DNA of 64,000 nucleotides from Catonia carolina (GCA_035578175.1 JAQMRL010000011.1:7575501-7639500); one strand, 5' to 3'; positions 11,209 through 20,959 are shown, numbered from the stretch's first letter. Translations and numbers: made by a program. The notes: generated by a model from the sequence alone, not told the origin.

Positions 11209-11921
11209 CACTTTCGAGACGACAACAGTACGTGATACGGCCATGGCAATATACATCCCTAGATGGCAAACGTATCTCATACGTTTGCTACTTTCACATT
11301 GTTATAAATGTGGCTACCCGTATGCTATCCATTTCCCCTTTTCACTGTTATTTAGTTCACTTTGTTCTCCGTTTACCTACAGCGATAGTTGACCGAATCG
11401 ATTAGTATTTTCTGATATATCGACGAAACTATCGACCACTACTTAATGTGCGAGATCGAACCGTAGCGTCTACTACCGAGTACCGACATAGCGTGTTACA
11501 AGGCCACGCTGTTTGCAGTGTATGTGTTTTATTGTTATTGTGCTATTATACATTTCATGAAACGATGTCTAGAGATGCATTAGATTGTTTCGCAGAAGAT
11601 TCTGGTTCGGAATTAGATGTCACGGACATTGATGAAAGCGATATTGATATAAGTTTCGTATAAAATTTTTCGGAAATGTGTAAATTAGAGTAATTGTAAA
11701 TAGTATTATTTTATAAATAACTTAATAATTGATTTAAACTAAATATATGGTTAAAAAGAGCAAATTTCAAACTTTATTTTCATATAGGCCTAATACCCGT
11801 GTTGATAAGAACTGAAGTTCTTATCAACATTTGTCGGTCTGCAGTGCAAGATACGTTAAATTTACTTAAGTCTGTAGTGCATAGTCGTAAAAAAAAAAAA
11901 AAAATGGTAGACTGGAAAGTG
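11209..11921 (+). mobile_element. piggyBac-like element, internally deleted
   Basis: TTAA (11205-11208) followed by CACTTTCGAGACGAC matches, as inverted repeat, GTAGACTGGAAAGTG followed by TTAA (11922-11925). TTAA duplications are the hallmark of piggyBac. On the plus strand 11566-11661 encodes MSRDALDCFAEDSGSELDVT and a further acidic stretch, then stops. Acidic N-termini of this kind are usual in piggyBac transposases. The catalytic domain is absent. The 3' terminal part contains a perfect 14-bp hairpin (TGTTGATAAGAACT, GA, AGTTCTTATCAACA) and is repeated at 12357-12521. Confidence 0.7.
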
Positions 11922-11963
11922 TTAATTCGCTCTCATTTTGTAATTTTTGTTATAGTTATTAAT
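11788..11963 (+). repeat. Direct repeat A (first copy): piggyBac 3' end plus flank
   Basis: Runs from ACCCGTGTTGATAAG through the piggyBac tip and its TTAA to TTATAGTTATTAATT. It recurs almost unchanged at 12357-12521, differing mainly in the length of an A run. The two copies bracket a 393-bp copy of repeat family B. Confidence 0.85.
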
Positions 11964-12356
11964 TCTGCCCATAACAGACAGGTGGAGTGTCAAATTATTT
12001 ACACTCAATTTGTTCGTTGCAGAGCTAAAATAAATAGTTCTGTTTCTTATCACATGGTCAGCCAATTAAATGACTGAATCATTTAATAACAGAAGAGGTA
12101 GAGGTGTAAAAGACACTAATCAGAGTTATCTCCTCTGAAAGTAATGAATTTCATTGTACAGCCAGACCCTGTGGTGAATGAAGTGAAGGTGTCATTTACA
12201 GAGTGGGAAATATGTGCTTTTCAGAGGGCCCGGCATGCTGATAAGCATACTTTTCCATTCAGTGAGGAAGGCAATGGTAAACCACCTCACTCCTCGTTTT
12301 ACTTAGTAAAACCTCTAGAGGTTCAAACCAGCCTTTCGGCTGTTGACCTAAACAAC
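11964..12356 (-). repeat. Interspersed repeat family B, copy 2 (reverse)
   Basis: Reverse complement of the element at 4905-5290: it includes TTTTCAGAGGGCCCGGCATG, ACCACCTCACTCCTCG and GGTTCAAACCAGCC. It sits exactly between the two copies of direct repeat A. The short open frames across it are not genes. Confidence 0.75.
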
Positions 12357-12521
12357 AACCCGTGTTGATAAGAACTGAAGTTCTTATCAACACATTTGTC
12401 AGTCTGCAGTGCAAGATACGTTAAATTTACTTAAGTCTGTAGTGCATAGTCGTAAAAAAAATTGTAGACTGGAAAGTGTTAATTCGCTCTCATTTTGTAA
12501 TTTTTGTTATAGTTATTAATT
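12357..12521 (+). repeat. Direct repeat A (second copy)
   Basis: Second copy of the piggyBac 3' terminal region with its TTAA (12479-12482) and about 40 bp of flank. It ends 31 bp before the next coding exon, so the splice acceptor region borders the duplication. Confidence 0.85.
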
Positions 12522-12552
12522 ATTTTTTTAATAATCATACATATTTTTTCAG

Positions 12553-12800
12553 AGTGGTGTACCAAAGGAAAATGTCATAAGCAATAGTGGAGATTATGAT
12601 AGTTACATTGATTTGGGAAAACAACTCAGTATTTTACATGCACTTCTTTCGGAATGTGTATCTAAGGTCGTTCCGGCAAGACTTTCTGAAGTTGATCAAT
12701 TACATTGTATTTTAGGAAGAGTAAAACTTGCTTTAACGCAACCAGATCATAATAGAACTGATGTTAATAATTATCAGTCACTACAAAGGAACATTTTCAG
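12553..12800 (+). CDS. raskol: raskol exon 5: post-GAP helical segment
   Basis: Acceptor TTTTTTCAG (to 12552), donor GTATGT (12801), phase 0 in and phase 2 out. The sequence SGDYDSYIDLGKQLSILHAL matches the SynGAP segment [20 protein letters not shown] directly after the GAP domain. The rest (VDQLHCILGRVKLALTQPDH) is the equivalent of the SynGAP stretch that leads into the disordered tail. The frame is intact. Confidence 0.93.
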
Positions 12801-12917
12801 GTATGTAAAATTTTCATCATTATCCTCTTCCAAGTTTCTTACAGTCGGAACGCTTTTCTCTTTCTATGCCCTTGCCTTCCCTTGTCATAAAATACAATGT
12901 CAAATTTTATTACTCTT

Positions 12918-13268
12918 AATTCTATTTTATGTAATAAATTTCACGAACATTTTTTAAGCTGCCTTTATTTTTTATTAATCAATTACACGTCTTTCGGTGG
13001 ATCCACCGTCATCAGGGTATATTATACCATTAGAAACTAAAAACTTTTTTTTATTTATAAAAGATGTTACATCTTCAGTCATTTCTATAAAACTTTTTTT
13101 TTAAATGACTGAAGATGGAATATCTATAAATTAAAAAGAAAAATTAGTTTCAAATGGTATAATATACTCTGATGATGGTGGATCCACCGAAACACGTGTA
13201 AGTGATAATAAAAAATAAAGGCAGCTTAAATAAAAAAGGTTAGTGAAATTTATTATATAAAATAGTAT
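12918..13268. mobile_element. Foldback element (~165-bp arms)
   Basis: The left arm (from TTCTATTTTATGTAATAAAT) and the right arm (ending ATTTATTATATAAAATAGTA) are reverse complements. Inner matches include AAGCTGCC/GGCAGCTT, GGTGGATCCACC and CTTCAGTCATTT/AAATGACTGAAG near the centre at about 13092. No coding frame. It starts about 117 bp after the splice donor of exon 5. No clear target duplication was seen. Confidence 0.75.
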
Positions 13269-13582
13269 TGACTTCAAGCTGCAGGATGCATTATAAGGAT
13301 TTATTTTTGATTGAAGATATACTCGTAATTAATTAATTAATATAAATAAATTTTTGAATTGCATCCTGCCAACCATTAATATAAATTACAGTATAAATGA
13401 AATTTAAATTAATTAATATTTTATTCTAATTCTCTTATCCTACGTAAAATTTAGTGTACATATTGTGTATGTCACCGTGTGTGTGTCACCACGCACATAC
13501 GGTGACAAAAACAAAATTAATTTTAAAATCAAAGAAGTAATTGTTGTGAATTAAAATTTGTTCTGTTGTTTTGTGTTTTCAG
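13269..13582. other. Intron remainder with a short GT-rich hairpin
   Basis: At 13468-13505 a short inverted pair (TGTCACCGT... and ...ACGGTGACA) surrounds a GTGTGTG tract. Otherwise AT-rich and featureless. Confidence 0.45.
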
Positions 13583-13904
13583 GTTTAACGATCCTACATG
13601 TATTAACGGAAACACAGGTTCAATGTACAATAATAACAATAGTAATATTAACAACAATGGCAACAACATTAACAGCCAAATTCAAACACAACATCAACAT
13701 CAGTCCCAGATGCAAATACTCAACGGCCGTTCTCCTGGAGTTGCAAGAGCCGCAACTCTTCCACGTAATGCTTTTTTATCGAGCAGTAATGGTGGTATTG
13801 TATCGCAACAGCAGCATCATCATCATCACCATCATAATGCTGATGAAGGTTTAACATCGTTCAATAGCCCTGTCAGGCACAATTGCAATTCTCATTCTTT
13901 GTCG
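13583..13904 (+). CDS. raskol: raskol exon 6: His/Asn/Gln-rich linker
   Basis: Acceptor GTGTTTTCAG (to 13582), donor GTACGT (13905), phase 2 in and phase 0 out. It begins RFNDPTCING and continues as low-complexity sequence with Asn clusters, QTQHQHQSQMQ, and a run of seven His at about 13815-13835 preceded by Gln. In this family the equivalent region is a long disordered, proline- and serine-rich tail with protein-binding and phosphorylation sites. RSPGVARAATLPRNAF is a likely conserved basic/Ser motif. The homopolymers are encoded by mixed codons. Confidence 0.9.
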
Positions 13905-15230
13905 GTACGTATATTTTTTATTGTATTTAGAATTACTTAATTTATACAAAGTTAATGAAGTATAGTGAAAAGGAATTTAAATTAAAAACAACTGTAAATA
14001 AACACAGAAAACTGTGTTAATAAATAAGAATGAGGCATATTATTACATTGAACACCTAAGTCTAGGTTTGTCCAGGATCTGGGTATAGGCTAATAAATAA
14101 TAAAGACACTTCCTTTAAACTTATAACAATGATTTATTGACACGATTAATAATGTAATTAATTATGAAGCTTAGACTTCTAAACTAAACTACAAATTATG
14201 ATACTGTTACTTAACCCTTAAATTACTGAGTCCTTTTAGAGCTACTCATTCTGCTATTGTGAACATTTAAATATCAAAGCACGCTCCTAAATAAATTCAT
14301 TTATCTAATTTCATTATTGATAAGAAAAAATTACAGCTGTTTTTTGTAGGTAAGGATATTTTGAATATATAACAAAATCGGTTTCCCTTTCTGTTTACAC
14401 AAAAAAGTTCATATTTTTGACTGTAACGTGCTGAAATTGTAATTTAATATAAAATTGTACATACCACATGTCGTAGAAGACAGTTTTGTGAATAAAATGA
14501 TGTATCACATTACTATTTTGGGTAAAATTTAGCCGAGTTATAGTAGTTTGAAATTTATAACATTTTTTTCCCCGTGGCTAGGCGATTGGACTGCTTGTCC
14601 TGTGAACAATAGCGATCTCTTCCCATATCCCAATATCATTGTGGATTAACTCATATAATTTTGTTAGAATGTAGCGCAGGCAAGTAATAATAGTTGTAAA
14701 AGGTCGTAGGGGGTTAGAGAAGGAATGATAAGGCAGAGAAAGACTAACAGACTTCCTGTCTCAAAACACGTGTGTGTTTGTTACTATAAGCCATGTCCTT
14801 GGTGAACTAGGCACTAAAGTTTTACCAACTTAAAAAAAAACTAAACAAACTAATGAACAGTTTTACCAACTCAAAATTGAAATATTTCCCAGTTTGATAG
14901 CGACAAAACTCAGTTACGTTGTCCAACTTTTCCCGCCCACTTATTCTACATTATACTCATAGGAATTCCATAGTGTTTTATACCAAATAAAACTACATTT
15001 CAAGGCACGTAATTTGAGATATCATACACGCTGATAGCTTTATAAATACGCATGCTATGGCTGTCCGAAGCTGGGAAAGTCTGAGTGAAACGTATATGCT
15101 TCTCCATAATCAGAGAGTTAACAATCAAAACAATGATTTACCTGTCCACAACCATAATATTTTAAAATGGTTTGACGGCACTAATTCCATTCCCAGTCCA
15201 AATACTAACTAGCTATATTATTTTTCAGTG
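13905..15230. other. Intron sequence with no recognised feature
   Basis: AT-rich raskol intron. A GTGGCTAGGCGATTGGACTG stretch near 14575 recalls a tRNA/SINE A-box region, but no B box follows. No support for a gene. Confidence 0.4.
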
Positions 15231-15582
15231 TTGATGAGTTCTGGAGGTATGCATTGCCCCCTACCAACATCATACTCGTAGCTAGCCAATGACTTCACAG
15301 CAATGTTGCCAATACTTGCTCTCATAGCTCTTGTCATATATGTTTTCAGCCATTTTGTTGGTCTTTCAATAACAATTATAATCTATGATTATTTTATAAA
15401 GTATTGCATGTTAACGTGTCCTATAATTAATGTGTTGAGTACGACATGCAAGACATGAGTGAACTACTGTGGCTCATATATGCATGCATGCGTAATGTTT
15501 GTCAGGCTGATACAATCGTACAATCTGACAACGTTGGCAAACGTTCTTATTGGTCTAACTGCGTGGAACAGCAGAGTTCAAC
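15231..15582 (+). mobile_element. MITE-like repeat family M, copy 1
   Basis: Starts TTGATGAGTTCTG and matches, in reverse, the element at 47911-48261 along its length. Shared blocks include AGCAATGTTGCC, GTATTGCATGTTAACG, and GGCAAACGTTCTTATTGGT. The better copy shows ~13-bp terminal inverted repeats; here the right end (CAGAGTTCAACTG) has decayed. No coding frame is credible. Confidence 0.7.
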
Positions 15583-16787
15583 TGTGAAAAGCATTATAAC
15601 TATGGCACTAACTGTTTTTATACCTACAGTCTGATAGTTCCGTAAACAACTGAAACTCTTCTACTTTCTTTGCTTTACCATAACGTACTAGAAGGAATCA
15701 AAATAAAACAAATGTTGCTGTTAGTTTCTATTTTTGAGAATTCCTATTCAAAACATTTCATTTATCGCATTCCATTATCTTTGTTCAAAACACTCTCATT
15801 TCATGCAATACATAATGTCTTAGAATACTTTATACATTCTTCTCTTGCATTTTTCCACTACATAAGTTTTTTACATAGGAACTTCTTAATCCCAGACTAT
15901 GCTTATACACTTTGAAAGAGACCGCGTGCTTTCTGTAGCCTTTTACTTAACTCCTCCAATTTTATCTGTGTCATACGCATTTATTTCTTGAAGTTAGCCT
16001 CTCATTTTACTAAATGAAAATACAATGATAAATACATATTTGTGAGTGTTAGTGATTGTAACAAGCATTCTAACATTGTGATATAATACATTTGATAGAC
16101 AAAATATCATATTTTCAGAAATATGTTTACTTCTATCCAACGAATCGCCAGTTTTTTGTTCTCAGAAGTCAATTATTACTTGATAAATCTTGTTTCAATA
16201 TTGTTCAAGGAGAAAAGGATTAGCAAGTGTTCACATTTGTCATACATTTGGAATTCATTAGGGAAAGGAATTTAATAAAAGAAGTAAATTGGAAGTAAAA
16301 CTACAGTGAAAAGTCCATCTATTAGAACTTTTTGCTCTGTATTATTTACAGATAAAATAATTCAATAAATTAGTTAACACATAAATTAAGTTGCATTTTA
16401 TTTTAAATGCACCTTATATTTTTCATTCAGTTAAAAATACTGTTAAGTTAAAAATTATTACAGAAAATATTAGGTATTAGATTAATAAATTTAAAAAAAA
16501 TACTGGCTTGCAATTTTACGTAGATTAAAAAATTGTTGGATTAAAAACCTTTGATTATTGGTATGTTGCTAAGTTACATAAACTCAAGAATTTCTGTTTA
16601 TGATGTTCATAATTTTTAGTGATGAAAAGTTTTCAAGACTACTCTAAAATTATTCCGAACTCTTCCATAATTTTTGTAGTTGTTGTGACTGTAATTGATA
16701 AACAAAGGTTTGTAAAATCTTTTATTGTTATTTGAATTATTGATAGATGTAAAAGTAGGTACATTTTTTGTAATTGTAAATGTTTAG
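15583..16787. other. Intron sequence with no recognised feature
   Basis: AT-rich raskol intron. No recognisable repeat or exon was seen. Confidence 0.4.
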
Positions 16788-17121
16788 AAAAGACAGACAA
16801 ATGGTTTAGCTGCTGTGTTTACGCCACAGGCAAGTTGTGTGATGTCACCACATCAGAGGAATGGCAGTGCTGTAATGAATGGTCATGGACATCATCTGAA
16901 TTGTGATGAATTATCAGATGATTGTTGTGATATTGATGGACAGCATAAGGGCAGCCAGGTGTCAATATCAACACTTTCAAATGTTGCGTCTTCTGGGTAC
17001 CAAAGTTTTGCCGCTTACAGCCAAAGTTCTAGTCCAGTCGATCTTACCAATAACAACAATAATAATAACAATGCAAATAACAACAACAACAATCCAAACA
17101 ACAATAACAACAATATTCAAG
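16788..17121 (+). CDS. raskol: raskol exon 7: Ser/Asn-rich linker
   Basis: Donor GTAAGA (17122), phase 1 out. Two in-frame acceptors are possible: TGTTTAG ending at 16787, preceded by a T-rich tract, and ACGCCACAG ending at 16829, in a poorer context. Both preserve phase 0. The upstream choice adds 14 codons (KRQTNGLAAVFTPQ) and is preferred for its pyrimidine tract. The body reads ASCVMSPHQRNGSAV, then an acidic, Cys-containing LSDDCCDIDG, then SVSTLSN-like serine sequence (here SISTLSN). It ends in three Asn runs of 8, 6 and 6 split by Ala and Pro. It is probably disordered. Confidence 0.85.
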
Positions 17122-17818
17122 GTAAGAAAAGTTTTCTAATTTAAAACATATTTTACAGAAAACTTGTGAATTGTATAATTTAAATATTCTGGAGATAGAA
17201 GTTTTTAGTTTCTGTAAAACTAGAGTTTGCAGATGATTACTGTTGTATGAAAATGATTTGTAAACCTTGGGATTTTATAGTGTTTGCTTTGATAACTGAA
17301 ATTTCAATGGTGTACCTTAGTTTTTGCCAGTTTTATATCAGATATTTCAGTATAATGAAAACTAAATGAACTGATTATGGAAGATTCCTGATACTGGTGT
17401 CTGCCTTCAGAACTGTGAAGGGTGACAAATTATGGCAGATGATTATAGTAATGTACATAGTGAAATGGTCAGAATTAAGTTATAATTGAATAATTAAACT
17501 GTTTCACTTAGAGATAATAAATTAAGTAATGTATGTAGTTTGTAATAAAACTTACCGGTATAATGGTGTGATGTTATCAACTATGATTATAACATCTTTT
17601 ATAGTGCAAGCAAAGTAGTGATTAAGATTATTTACTTTTGGCTCCATCATAATACAGTAGAACCTTAAAAAAAAGGCCATTTATGAACTTTGAGGTTGTA
17701 GAGTTATCCAAAAAGAGTAAAGAATACAACTACAGTATTTGCTCCAAAATTAACATTTTCTGTTTTATAATAAAATATTGAACAGTATCAATTTAATTTG
17801 ACTTTTTAAAAATGATTA
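17122..17818. other. Intron sequence with no recognised feature
   Basis: AT-rich. A CAGTAGAACCT-like string near 17655 and CAGTATTTG near 17737 recall pogo tips but are too weak to call. Confidence 0.4.
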
Positions 17819-18149
17819 ACCCACCGGGTTGGTCTAGGGGTAAAGTCGTCGCCAAAATCAGCTGTTAACAGCTGATTTTCGAAGACGAAGGTTCCTGGTT
17901 AAAATCCTAGTAAAGGTAGTTACTTTTATATACGGATTTGAATACTAGATAGTGGTTGCCGGTGTACTTTGATGGTTGGGGTTCAATTAACCATACTCTC
18001 TCAGGAATGGTCGACCTGGGTCTGTACAAGACTACACCTCATTTACATGTCATACACATCATCCTCATCTCATTGGGTCATGGGGTTGCTTATTGTTCTG
18101 AATTGAACAGATTGCAACGTGCACAAATTAGGAATTAAAAAAAAAAAAA
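17819..18149 (+). repeat. tRNA-derived SINE family S1, full-length copy
   Basis: The tRNA-like head has an A-box-like TGGTCTAGGGG and a B-box region (GGTTCCTGGTTAAAATCC). A conserved body follows (GGTTGGGGTTCAATTAACCA, CTCTCAGGAATGGTC, CATCCTCATCTCATTGGGTC), then an A-rich tail ending at 18149. GATTA occurs on both sides (17814-17818 and 18150-18154), a probable target duplication. The head also holds a hairpin, AATCAGCTGTTAACAGCTGATT. Other copies are at 20636, 35150-35618, 40228 and 48931. Confidence 0.85.
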
Positions 18150-18526
18150 GATTATGTATAAACAAGAAAAGTGAAAAACTTACATACCTATATATAGTAC
18201 TACTAAATAAAATATACATCAACAAATTAAGAACTAAACAATTTAATAATGTAGATATTTTAAAACATCCAGTCACGAGAAGTTTTAGCACAGAACTGGA
18301 GTTTGACAACAGGCACTTCCACGTACAAAAATAATTAAGATTTAAATTTCTGCAAAGTGAGCTGGTTGAAATGAAACACTTCACAATTACAAGTCGTACG
18401 GTAAGGATTGCTTGATGATAAGATCTTTCAGAATGCCTTAGGGATTTACTTTAGGACCGTAATAGTCTTTGCTCCTTAATTAAGTTGTATAAAACCCTTT
18501 TATTTTCTAGTTTTTAAAATAAGTAT
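18150..18526. other. Intron sequence with no recognised feature
   Basis: AT-rich spacer between the SINE and the LTR element. The last four bases, GTAT (18523-18526), are the left target duplication of the LTR element. Confidence 0.5.
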
Positions 18527-19012
18527 TGTAGTGTGCCGAATTGACTGAACACCTGGAATTGTTTATTTTCTGAGTTTATTAAAATGATAAACATCTCCAG
18601 CTGATTATTTTTTAAGAATTATTTAAAATTATTTCACATCAACAAAATTATTTCAATGAAAAGTTATTTATTTCAGTTGCTAGGCGACTAGAGAAGAACA
18701 AGATAAATTTTGTATGAAATTATTTTTAGTGAGGGGCAAGATGGCGGAGGAGTAGGCGGGTCTCTCACTCAGTTCATTAAAAAAATGGTTAATATCAAGA
18801 GGAATATTTATTTATTTATGTTTCAAATAGTGATTAAAATGTGATAAATAGTAAAAGAGTTGTTTTATATCTTTACAAATTATCAATCCCACGTAGGAAC
18901 ATTTTAATTTTTGCTTCAAATTGTCGATCCCTCGTGGGGAATATCGTGGGGACTATTTTATTTCTCTACAAATTGGCATCCAGCTTGTGTGGAGTTATTT
19001 TATTTCTCTTCA
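18527..19012 (+). repeat. 5' LTR (486 bp)
   Basis: Begins TGTAGTGTGCCG and ends TTCTCTTCA, with the TG...CA ends usual for LTRs. Near its 3' end it contains three copies of a CAAATTGGCATCC-like unit (from 18876, 18917 and 18969). A GGCAAGATGGCGGAGGAG stretch lies at about 18735. No TATA box was assigned with confidence. Confidence 0.92.
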
Positions 19013-19034
19013 AATTGGCATCCCTTGTGGGGAA
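18876..19034 (+). repeat. Primer-binding-site-like tandem units across the LTR boundary
   Basis: Four units start at 18876, 18917, 18969 and 19011. Each has CAAATT followed by variants of GGCATCCCTTGTGGGGA. They are separated by T-rich ATTTTATTTCTCTT-like spacers, with periods of 41, 52 and 42 bp. The first three lie in the LTR. The fourth straddles the LTR end (19012) and contains the candidate primer-binding site. Only the first three are repeated in the 3' LTR. Confidence 0.75.
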
Positions 19035-19071
19035 ACATCCACGACTTTGGATTAGAAAATAGGAAACAAAT

Positions 19072-19842
19072 ATGAGTAATAATAGCAGGAATAATAATAA
19101 TGGTAATATATCGATAAACATGTTACAACAACTCATGTTGTTAGTAAAAAATTTAAACAGCAAATTTGATGAACAGGTAGAAAGTTTAAACAGCAAATTT
19201 GATGAACAGGTAGAAAGTTTAAACAATAAAATGGATAGTCGAGAGGAAAGATTGGGAAGGAGAATAGATAGTTTAAACTATAAATTGGATAAGCGGGAGA
19301 AAAACATAAAGGAATTAAGAGAAGGGATCAAACAGGATAATATAAAATTAATAGAGAATGTAAGAAAAAGTCTAGAAGAAGTTAACAAAAATACTAAACC
19401 AATACAAAAAGAAGTACCAAATATTATAACAGATAGTAATGACAATAAGAATAATGATAAAAATGTGAGAGAAAAACAAATATTTGAGGTTATATCAACA
19501 AAAAATTATTTGGATGATGGTTTGAAAGAATTAAGAAATCAAGAAACAATTGATGGTCAAGTAATCACGGATCTTTCATTGAAAAAAGGAATTCAATCTG
19601 ATTTAACAGAAAATAGCAAGAAATATTTAAAAATAATAAACAAGAAAAAAGTGATTTCACAGTTTATGAACAAACTAACCTATGAAAGTATGAATGTTAT
19701 AAATAAATATGATAAACATAGTGACTGGAAACCAAGTGTTGATAGGTATACAAACCACAATAAGTGTAAAGAAAAGAAATCAATGTACATTATGTTGTTA
19801 TGTATGTTTATAGTTTATAGTTATTTATTAGTTTGTTTATAG
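19072..19842 (+). CDS. Coiled-coil protein of the LTR element (gag-like?)
   Basis: A 256-residue ORF from an ATG in context AAATATG. Residues 1-25 are Asn-rich. Residues about 26-105 form a heptad-rich coiled coil (LNSKFDEQVES twice, then LNNKMDSREERLGRRIDSLN). A perfect 33-bp tandem duplication (19152-19217) underlies the repeated heptads. The middle is Lys/Asn-rich. The last 19 residues (MYIMLLCMFIVYSYLLVCL) are a hydrophobic, membrane-like segment ending at the stop. There is no CCHC knuckle or capsid signature that I recognise. It could be a gag N-terminal relic fused to a new end, or an unrelated accessory protein; the function is unknown. Confidence 0.7.
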   Translation: MSNNSRNNNNGNISINMLQQLMLLVKNLNSKFDEQVESLNSKFDEQVESLNNKMDSREERLGRRIDSLNYKLDKREKNIKELREGIKQDNIKLIENVRKSLEEVNKNTKPIQKEVPNIITDSNDNKNNDKNVREKQIFEVISTKNYLDDGLKELRNQETIDGQVITDLSLKKGIQSDLTENSKKYLKIINKKKVISQFMNKLTYESMNVINKYDKHSDWKPSVDRYTNHNKCKEKKSMYIMLLCMFIVYSYLLVCL

Positions 19843-19945
19843 TTGGTTATAGTTTGTTTATAGGTTATAGTTTAGGTGTTATAGGGTTATAGTTTGTTTA
19901 TAGTTGGTTATAGTTTGTTTATAGCTTATAGTTTATAGTTTATTT
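19800..19945. repeat. TTATAG-rich tandem repeat in the LTR element
   Basis: Repeated units of TTATAGTTTGTTTATAG and shorter variants lie just after the ORF. This is simple-sequence amplification within the element interior. Confidence 0.8.
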
Positions 19946-20082
19946 GATCAATGGAATTGTAAGGTCGCTTAGTAACAATTTTAAAAAAAAAACATTTTGG
20001 AATTAAATTTATCAAACAAATTCAAAATTTAGATTATCATAAAAATTTCTTTTTGTTTTCAAAATTGAATTGTGGGGATATT

Positions 20083-20568
20083 TGTAGTGTGCCGAATTGA
20101 CTGAACACCTGGAATTGTTTATTTTCTGAGTTTATTAAAATGATAAACATCTCCAGCTGATTATTTTTTAAGAATTATTTAAAATTATTTCACATCAACA
20201 AAATTATTTCAATGAAAAGTTATTTATTTCAGTTGCTAGGCGACTAGAGAAGAACAAGATAAATTTTGTATGAAATTATTTTTAGTGAGGGGCAAGATGG
20301 CGGAGGAGTAGGCGGGTCTCTCACTCAGTTCATTAAAAAAATGGTTAATATCAAGAGGAATATTTATTTATTTATGTTTCAAATAGTGATTAAAATGTGA
20401 TAAATAGTAAAAGAGTTGTTTTATATCTTTACAAATTATCAATCCCACGTAGGAACATTTTAATTTTTGCTTCAAATTGTCGATCCCTCGTGGGGAATAT
20501 CGTGGGGACTATTTTATTTCTCTACAAATTGGCATCCAGCTTGTGTGGAGTTATTTTATTTCTCTTCA
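20083..20568 (+). repeat. 3' LTR (486 bp)
   Basis: The same 486 bases as the 5' LTR by eye, followed by the GTAT duplication at 20569-20572. The full terminal repeat shows this is not a solo LTR. Confidence 0.92.
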
Positions 20569-20635
20569 GTATCCATAATTTTAATACGGTACCTAGTTAA
20601 TACAGGATTTGAATTTCAATTATTAACTATAGTGG

Positions 20636-20959
20636 ACCCATCAGGTTGGCCTACAGGTAAAGTCGTTGCCATGTGTTAGCTGTTTAACAGCTGATTTTCG
20701 GAGACTAAGGTTCCTGGTTCAAATCCTGGTAAAGGTTGTTACATTTATACGGATATAGATAGCAGACAGTGGTTACCAGTGTACTTTAATGGTTGGGGTT
20801 CAATTAACCATACTCTCTCAGGAATGGTCAGCCTGGGTCTGTTCAAGACTACACCTCATTTACACGTCAAACACATCATCCTCATCTCATTGGGTCACGG
20901 GGTTGCTTATTGTTCTGAAATGAAAAGATGGCAACGTACATTTATTAGGGATAAAAAAA
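20636..20959 (+). repeat. SINE family S1, copy with target-site duplication
   Basis: Same order as 17819-18149, with a better B box (GGTTCAAATCC at about 20716). It is flanked by ACTATAGTGG (20626-20635) and ACTACAGTGG (20960-20969), a 10-bp duplication with one mismatch. The flanks outside (GGTACCTAGTTAATACAGGA and AATAAATATTTTTAAAGTGA) resemble the uninterrupted sequence at 23121-23220, which looks like a related pre-insertion site. Confidence 0.85.

Larger units (their letters stand above)
18527..20568 (+). mobile_element. Complete non-autonomous LTR retrotransposon
   Basis: Two 486-bp direct repeats (18527-19012 and 20083-20568), each TGTAGTG...TCTTCA, flank a 1,070-bp interior. Exact GTAT duplications lie outside (18523-18526 and 20569-20572). 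A primer-binding-site candidate, TGGCATCCCTTGTGGGG, starts 3 bp after the 5' LTR. A purine-rich candidate priming tract (TGTGGGGATA) lies just before the 3' LTR. The interior has one 256-residue ORF and no protease, reverse transcriptase or integrase, so it would need proteins from another element. I see no difference between the LTRs, which implies a recent insertion. Confidence 0.92.

Noticed and set aside
12144..12368. Coding frame of 74 residues
   Set aside because: It falls within a reverse copy of repeat family B that is not open in the other copies.
14212..15118. piggyBac-like element starting TTAACCCTTAAATTACTGAG
   Set aside because: No inverted partner tip precedes any downstream TTAA; the 15110 site does not match.
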